In this document: positions 33,460 to 36,372 of the stretch, piece after piece
Layout of the letters: each line of letters starts with the position of its first letter
Numbering within the stretch: position 1 is the first letter of the stretch
Assembly (NCBI RefSeq): GCF_003999195.1
Contig: NZ_RJVR01000086.1
Coordinates: 1 to 36,372, forward strand
Direction: 5' to 3'
Length of the DNA stretch: 36,372 bases
Source: Streptomyces soli
GTDB taxonomy: Bacteria; Actinomycetota; Actinomycetes; Streptomycetales; Streptomycetaceae
Position numbers and translations under genes: made by a program
Notes under the pieces: generated by a model
Databases searched by the model: none
What the model was told of the DNA's origin: nothing
Seen by the model: the letters and a program-made list of their open reading frames with translations, nothing else

Positions 33460-34018
33460 GTCACTTCCCACCGCCCTCAAAGTCCTGATCGCGGGCGGAT
33501 TCGGCGTCGGCAAGACCACCTTCGTCAGCGCGGTAAGTGAAATCCAGCCCCTCAGTACCGAGGAGCTCCTCACCTCGGCCAGCGTCCGCACCGACAGCCT
33601 GACGGGAGTGGAGAACAAGTCCACCACCACGGTGGCTATGGACTTCGGCCGCATCACCCTCGACCCCCAGCACGTGCTGTACCTGTTCGGCACCCCCGGC
33701 CAGGAGCGCTTCTGGTTCATGTGGGACGAGCTGTCCAACGGCGCACTGGGCGCGGTCGTCCTGGCCGACACCCGCCGCCTGGAGGACTGCTTCGCTGCCG
33801 TCGACTTCTTCGAACTCCGCGGCATCGATTTCCTCGTGGCGGTCAACGAGTTCGATGGCGCCTTCCACTACGAGCCCGATGAGGTGCGGGCCGCCCTCGG
33901 GCTGAAGCCACACGTGCCGGTCGTGCTGTGCGACGCCCGTCACAGCCACTCCGCCACCTCGGTGCTGGCATCCCTCATACAACACCTGCTCGCCGCCACC
34001 ACGTCCTACTCGGCGTAG
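33437..34018 (+). CDS. cvnD: Small Ras-like GTPase, CvnD-like
   Basis: The product is a 193-aa GTP-binding protein, the G-protein component of the conservon. G1/P-loop is GGFGVGKTT (20-28). The switch region contains VENKSTTTVAMDFG with the conserved Thr. G3 is GTPGQER (85-91), with Thr-Pro in place of the Ras DxxG. The G4 region reads VAVNEFDG, where NKxD is NEFD, as in other conservon GTPases. GGAG lies ten bases upstream of ATG 33437. Like its relatives it probably cycles at the membrane under control of CvnA-C. Confidence 0.93.
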   Translation: MAYNDSSESLPTALKVLIAGGFGVGKTTFVSAVSEIQPLSTEELLTSASVRTDSLTGVENKSTTTVAMDFGRITLDPQHVLYLFGTPGQERFWFMWDELSNGALGAVVLADTRRLEDCFAAVDFFELRGIDFLVAVNEFDGAFHYEPDEVRAALGLKPHVPVVLCDARHSHSATSVLASLIQHLLAATTSYSA

Positions 34019-34054
34019 ACCCGCCCCCCAGACCTGCCAGATACGGAGCCCGTC

Positions 34055-34633
34055 ATGACCTATGACCCCGCAGGCCACCAGCTGTTGACCCCCATGGACC
34101 GTGAAGCGCCGCAGCGAGTGGTGCGGCTGCAGGAACTCGGCCTGGGGGAAAGCCCGGACCCGGAGTTCGACGAATTCGCCCGCAAGCTCGCCCAAACCAC
34201 CGGCGCCCCCTACGCGATGGTCAACTTCATCAGTGAGACCCGCCAGTACTTTGCCGGCCTGTACACCCCCTCCGGTACGCAGGCCGACTCCGACCTCGGC
34301 TCCGCGGCGGCGGCTGCGGCCGCCACCGTGGAGCCGGGCCGGGAGATGGACCGTGACCACGGTTACTGCCCGCATGTCGTGGTCCGGCGCAAGGCCCTGG
34401 TGCTGGAGGACGTCTGCGACTACCCGCGGTTCGCCGGCAATCCGGTAGTCGACGAGATCGGCATCCGTTCCTACATGGGGGCCCCGTTGATCGACCACAC
34501 GGGCACGGCTCTCGGCACGATCTGTGTCGTGGACATCGAGCCGCGCCCCTGGGGCCGTCCCGGGCTGGAAACCATCAAGTCGATGGCCGCTGAGCTGATG
34601 GAGCGGATCCACCAGCGCGAAGGACGCCTGTAA
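34055..34633 (+). CDS. GAF-domain protein, fifth gene of the conservon operon
   Basis: The product is 192 aa with one GAF domain over most of its length: RVVRLQELGLGESPDPEFDE, then FARKLAQTTGAPYAMVNFIS, RQYFAGLY, GYCPHVVVRRKALVLEDVC and YMGAPLIDHTGTALGTICVV. GAF domains bind small ligands, haem or cyclic nucleotides, or sense redox. It lies 36 bases behind cvnD with GGAG upstream and is likely co-transcribed, so I infer an input or output module of this conservon. Other conservons carry a cytochrome P450 in this position; none is seen here. It converges on the acyl-CoA dehydrogenase gene with only three bases between the stop codons. Confidence 0.85.
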   Translation: MTYDPAGHQLLTPMDREAPQRVVRLQELGLGESPDPEFDEFARKLAQTTGAPYAMVNFISETRQYFAGLYTPSGTQADSDLGSAAAAAAATVEPGREMDRDHGYCPHVVVRRKALVLEDVCDYPRFAGNPVVDEIGIRSYMGAPLIDHTGTALGTICVVDIEPRPWGRPGLETIKSMAAELMERIHQREGRL

Positions 34634-34636
34634 TAG

Positions 34637-35851
34637 TCAGGACCCGACGCCGGCAAAGGCCTCGGACTCCGTCCGTACGAGGTCGGCGAGCCGCTCCGAC
34701 CACTGCCCCTTCGACGTGCCCAGCGCCACCTCCCCGAGGCGGAGCAGTTGCACGTCGGAGGTGCCGGCTGGGGCGAAGATGTGGTGCGCGTCGCGCAGGA
34801 ACCGTTCGACCGGCCGGTCGGTAAAGAGCCCGCAGGCGGCGTGTATCTCCATCGCGTTGCGCGCCGAATCCAGGGCTGACTCGACGTTGACCAGCTTGGC
34901 GTTCATCAGCTCCGCATCGCACGGCAGGCCGTTGTCCAGTAGATGCACCGCGTGGTAGGCGGCCAGCCGAGCGGTCATCAGCCGGGACTGTATCTGGCCC
35001 AGCTTCAGCTTGATCGACGGGACTTCGTGCAGCGGCTTGCCATAGCGTTGCCGCGCGATGGAGAACGCCGTGGTCTCCTCCAGGATCGCCTGGTGGATGC
35101 CAAGGGAGACCGCGGTCAGGTTTGCCCTGCCGTACAGGACGCTGGAGGAGTACGCGACGGGCAGTCCGTCGCCCTCCGCACCAAGCAGGTTGGAGGCGGG
35201 GACCCGGCAATTGTCGAAAATGAGCTCGCCGAAGCTGAAGCCGTGCAGGCCCATGGCGGGTTGCTGCGGTCCGAGGGAAAAGCCGGGCCGGTCGGACTCG
35301 ACCAGGAACGCTGACAGGCCCCTCGAGCCTGGCCCGGTGCGGACCACGACGCCGTGCAGGTCCCCCACGTGGCTGTTGCCGACGTACACCTTGCTGCCGT
35401 TGAGAAGGTAATCGTCCCCGTCGCGCACCGCGCTCGCCGTCATGCCCAGCACATGGCCTCCGGCCTCGGCCTCGGTGACGGCTATGGTCGGCAAGCAGTC
35501 GCCGGAGGCGATCGCCGGCAGCCAGGTGTCCTTCTGCTCCACATTGCCGAAGTGCACGATTTTGGCCACGCCGAGCTGGGATGCCTGCACCATTGCACCC
35601 ATCGCGCCACTGACCCTTGACAGTTCTTCGATGATGATCGTCTTCGCAAGGTGCCCCAGGCCCATCCCGCCGTACTCCCGGCCGATCGTGACGCCGATCC
35701 AGCCCTGGCGGGCGATCAGCCGGGACAGCTCGTGCTGGACGGACCGGGTCGCCTCCATCTCCGGTATTCGGGGTCTGACCTCTGATTCCGCGAAGGTGCG
35801 GACCTCTTCCCGTAGACGCTCATGACGCTTCGTAGTGAAATAGCCGTCCAT
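34637..35851 (-). CDS. Acyl-CoA dehydrogenase-family flavoprotein, atypical active site
   Basis: The product is 404 aa from ATG 35851 (GAGGAGG seven bases upstream). It has the acyl-CoA dehydrogenase fold: N-terminal helices (RLREEVRTFAESEVRPRIPE), the middle beta domain (TIAVTEAEAGGHVLGMTASA, NGSKVYVGNSHVGD) and the C-terminal helical domain (ARQRYGKPLHEVPSIKLKLG). FAD-contact residues look present. The catalytic base Glu expected in IYEGTxxIQ is replaced: the corresponding stretch is IFAPAGTSDVQLLR. The alternative Glu position of isovaleryl-type enzymes (VLYGRANLTAVSLG here) also lacks Glu. It may act on carrier-bound or modified substrates, or do a different flavin reaction, as in some natural-product pathways. 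It stands alone. Confidence 0.88.
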   Translation of the reverse strand: MDGYFTTKRHERLREEVRTFAESEVRPRIPEMEATRSVQHELSRLIARQGWIGVTIGREYGGMGLGHLAKTIIIEELSRVSGAMGAMVQASQLGVAKIVHFGNVEQKDTWLPAIASGDCLPTIAVTEAEAGGHVLGMTASAVRDGDDYLLNGSKVYVGNSHVGDLHGVVVRTGPGSRGLSAFLVESDRPGFSLGPQQPAMGLHGFSFGELIFDNCRVPASNLLGAEGDGLPVAYSSSVLYGRANLTAVSLGIHQAILEETTAFSIARQRYGKPLHEVPSIKLKLGQIQSRLMTARLAAYHAVHLLDNGLPCDAELMNAKLVNVESALDSARNAMEIHAACGLFTDRPVERFLRDAHHIFAPAGTSDVQLLRLGEVALGTSKGQWSERLADLVRTESEAFAGVGS

Positions 35852-36372
35852 GTGGAGACCTCCTCGCAAATCGCCTGTCCGCCGGGATCGGCGCACAGGT
35901 GGTGCGGCCGCCCCCGCCCCGTCCCCGGACAAGCCGACTAATTCATGGTCAATACTTCACTCGCAAGGTACAAGATCGCTCAGGGGGTTTGGCCGGAACT
36001 CGACCTGTTGATTTATGGCGGAACCTGTGCCTCCGCAGATGGTGGGGTAGCGGCGGCCTGGTGGACTTTGATGGAGTAGTCGTCGCCCCCAACCCCCTCC
36101 GAAACTGCGGGGCAAGGGGAACGCCGCCGCCGATCTCATCCTCGTGGGTCTCTCCGAAACAGGACGCCTAACTGATCCAGGCGGCTGTACAGCAGCGAAG
36201 TACAGCAACCACTACGACCGCAGCCGACCGCAGCCGACCCCAGGCGACCGGCTGACCAGCCGTAGAGACCTCAGCGCAAGCATTCAGGGGCTAATCGGAG
36301 CGTGATGGTGACGGCTGTGTGTGACGCTGTGTGAGGTTGCTGCTCTGGTGTGGTTGGATCAGGCCGTGCCTG
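35852..36372. other. Region without recognisable genes
   Basis: No convincing coding sequence is seen on either strand in the last 520 bases. A 44-codon frame from ATG 35945 to 36079 has no ribosome site. A 10-bp unit, CGACCGCAGC, is repeated head to tail at 36215-36234 with a partial third copy. The final 70 bases are unusually TG-rich. The left edge holds the promoter region of the acyl-CoA dehydrogenase gene. Confidence 0.5.
36215..36239. repeat. Short tandem repeat, 10-bp unit
   Basis: CGACCGCAGC occurs at 36215-36224 and 36225-36234, followed by the partial copy CGACC. It is in non-coding sequence. Confidence 0.6.

Noticed and set aside
35945..36079. 44-codon plus-strand frame starting ATG 35945
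   Set aside because: No Shine-Dalgarno sequence and no signal or domain; kept only as a note in the non-coding region.
35899..36208. Short overlapping frames on both strands at the right end
   Set aside because: No ribosome site, no recognisable motif, and codon use unlike genes in the window.
1..36372. tRNA, rRNA, complete insertion sequences, attachment sites or a replication origin
   Set aside because: I looked for them and saw no convincing cloverleaf, rRNA sequence, intact transposase with terminal repeats, or DnaA-box cluster.

Overview
The window is high-GC actinobacterial DNA with strong third-position GC, GTG/TTG starts and GGAGG-type ribosome sites. A conservon operon, a Streptomyces-type xylose isomerase, a LAXTG sorting signal, Tat and lipoprotein exports and large secreted subtilases all point to Streptomyces or a close relative. 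The mix of intact genes with many truncated or frameshifted remnants suggests an accessory part of the chromosome, not the conserved core.

Layout. 1-3.3 kb: the 3' end of an unknown gene, a small LAXTG surface protein, an acidic unknown protein, a lipoprotein L,D-transpeptidase, a decayed secreted glycoside-hydrolase-like fragment and a small secreted protein. 3.3-7.2 kb: xylose catabolism, with a ROK regulator and xylulokinase on the minus strand and xylA divergent, sharing a 74-bp control region. 7.2-7.9 kb: a composite of two broken genes. 8.1-12.7 kb: two tandem copies of a MacB/FtsX-type permease plus ATPase cassette, each preceded by CTCAT-type repeats. 12.8-15.2 kb: a small membrane gene broken by an in-frame stop, then a three-gene WXG100/type VII-substrate-like operon. 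15.2-15.9 kb: a LacI-family pseudogene with two intact palindromic operators. 16.1-23.1 kb: two paralogous S8 proteases (about 1,115 aa), with matching promoters, overlapping palindromes, leaders, TTG starts and terminators. 23.1-25.7 kb: a truncated D,D-carboxypeptidase, a heptamer repeat, a Tat-exported amidase and remnants of an aminoglycoside phosphotransferase, a phytase-like secreted protein and an unknown protein. 25.7-29.2 kb: a complete DnaE polymerase, probably an extra copy. 29.4-30.4 kb: more remnants, including an IS30-family transposase in three frames. 30.8-34.6 kb: a conservon (CvnA-B-C-D) with a GAF protein, facing an acyl-CoA dehydrogenase that seems to lack the catalytic glutamate. 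35.9-36.4 kb: no recognisable gene.

The genes work as separate modules: xylose use (regulator, kinase, isomerase), envelope export and stress (two ABC cassettes, L,D-transpeptidase, amidase), secreted proteolysis (twin S8 enzymes) and G-protein signalling (conservon). The most promising unexplained signal is the promoter-operator unit shared by the two S8 genes: a 10-bp inverted repeat lying on the -10 box. It implies one dedicated repressor controlling both. The TCTCAT repeats upstream of the ABC cassettes and the orphan GAAGCGCTTC pair beside the dead LacI gene come next.
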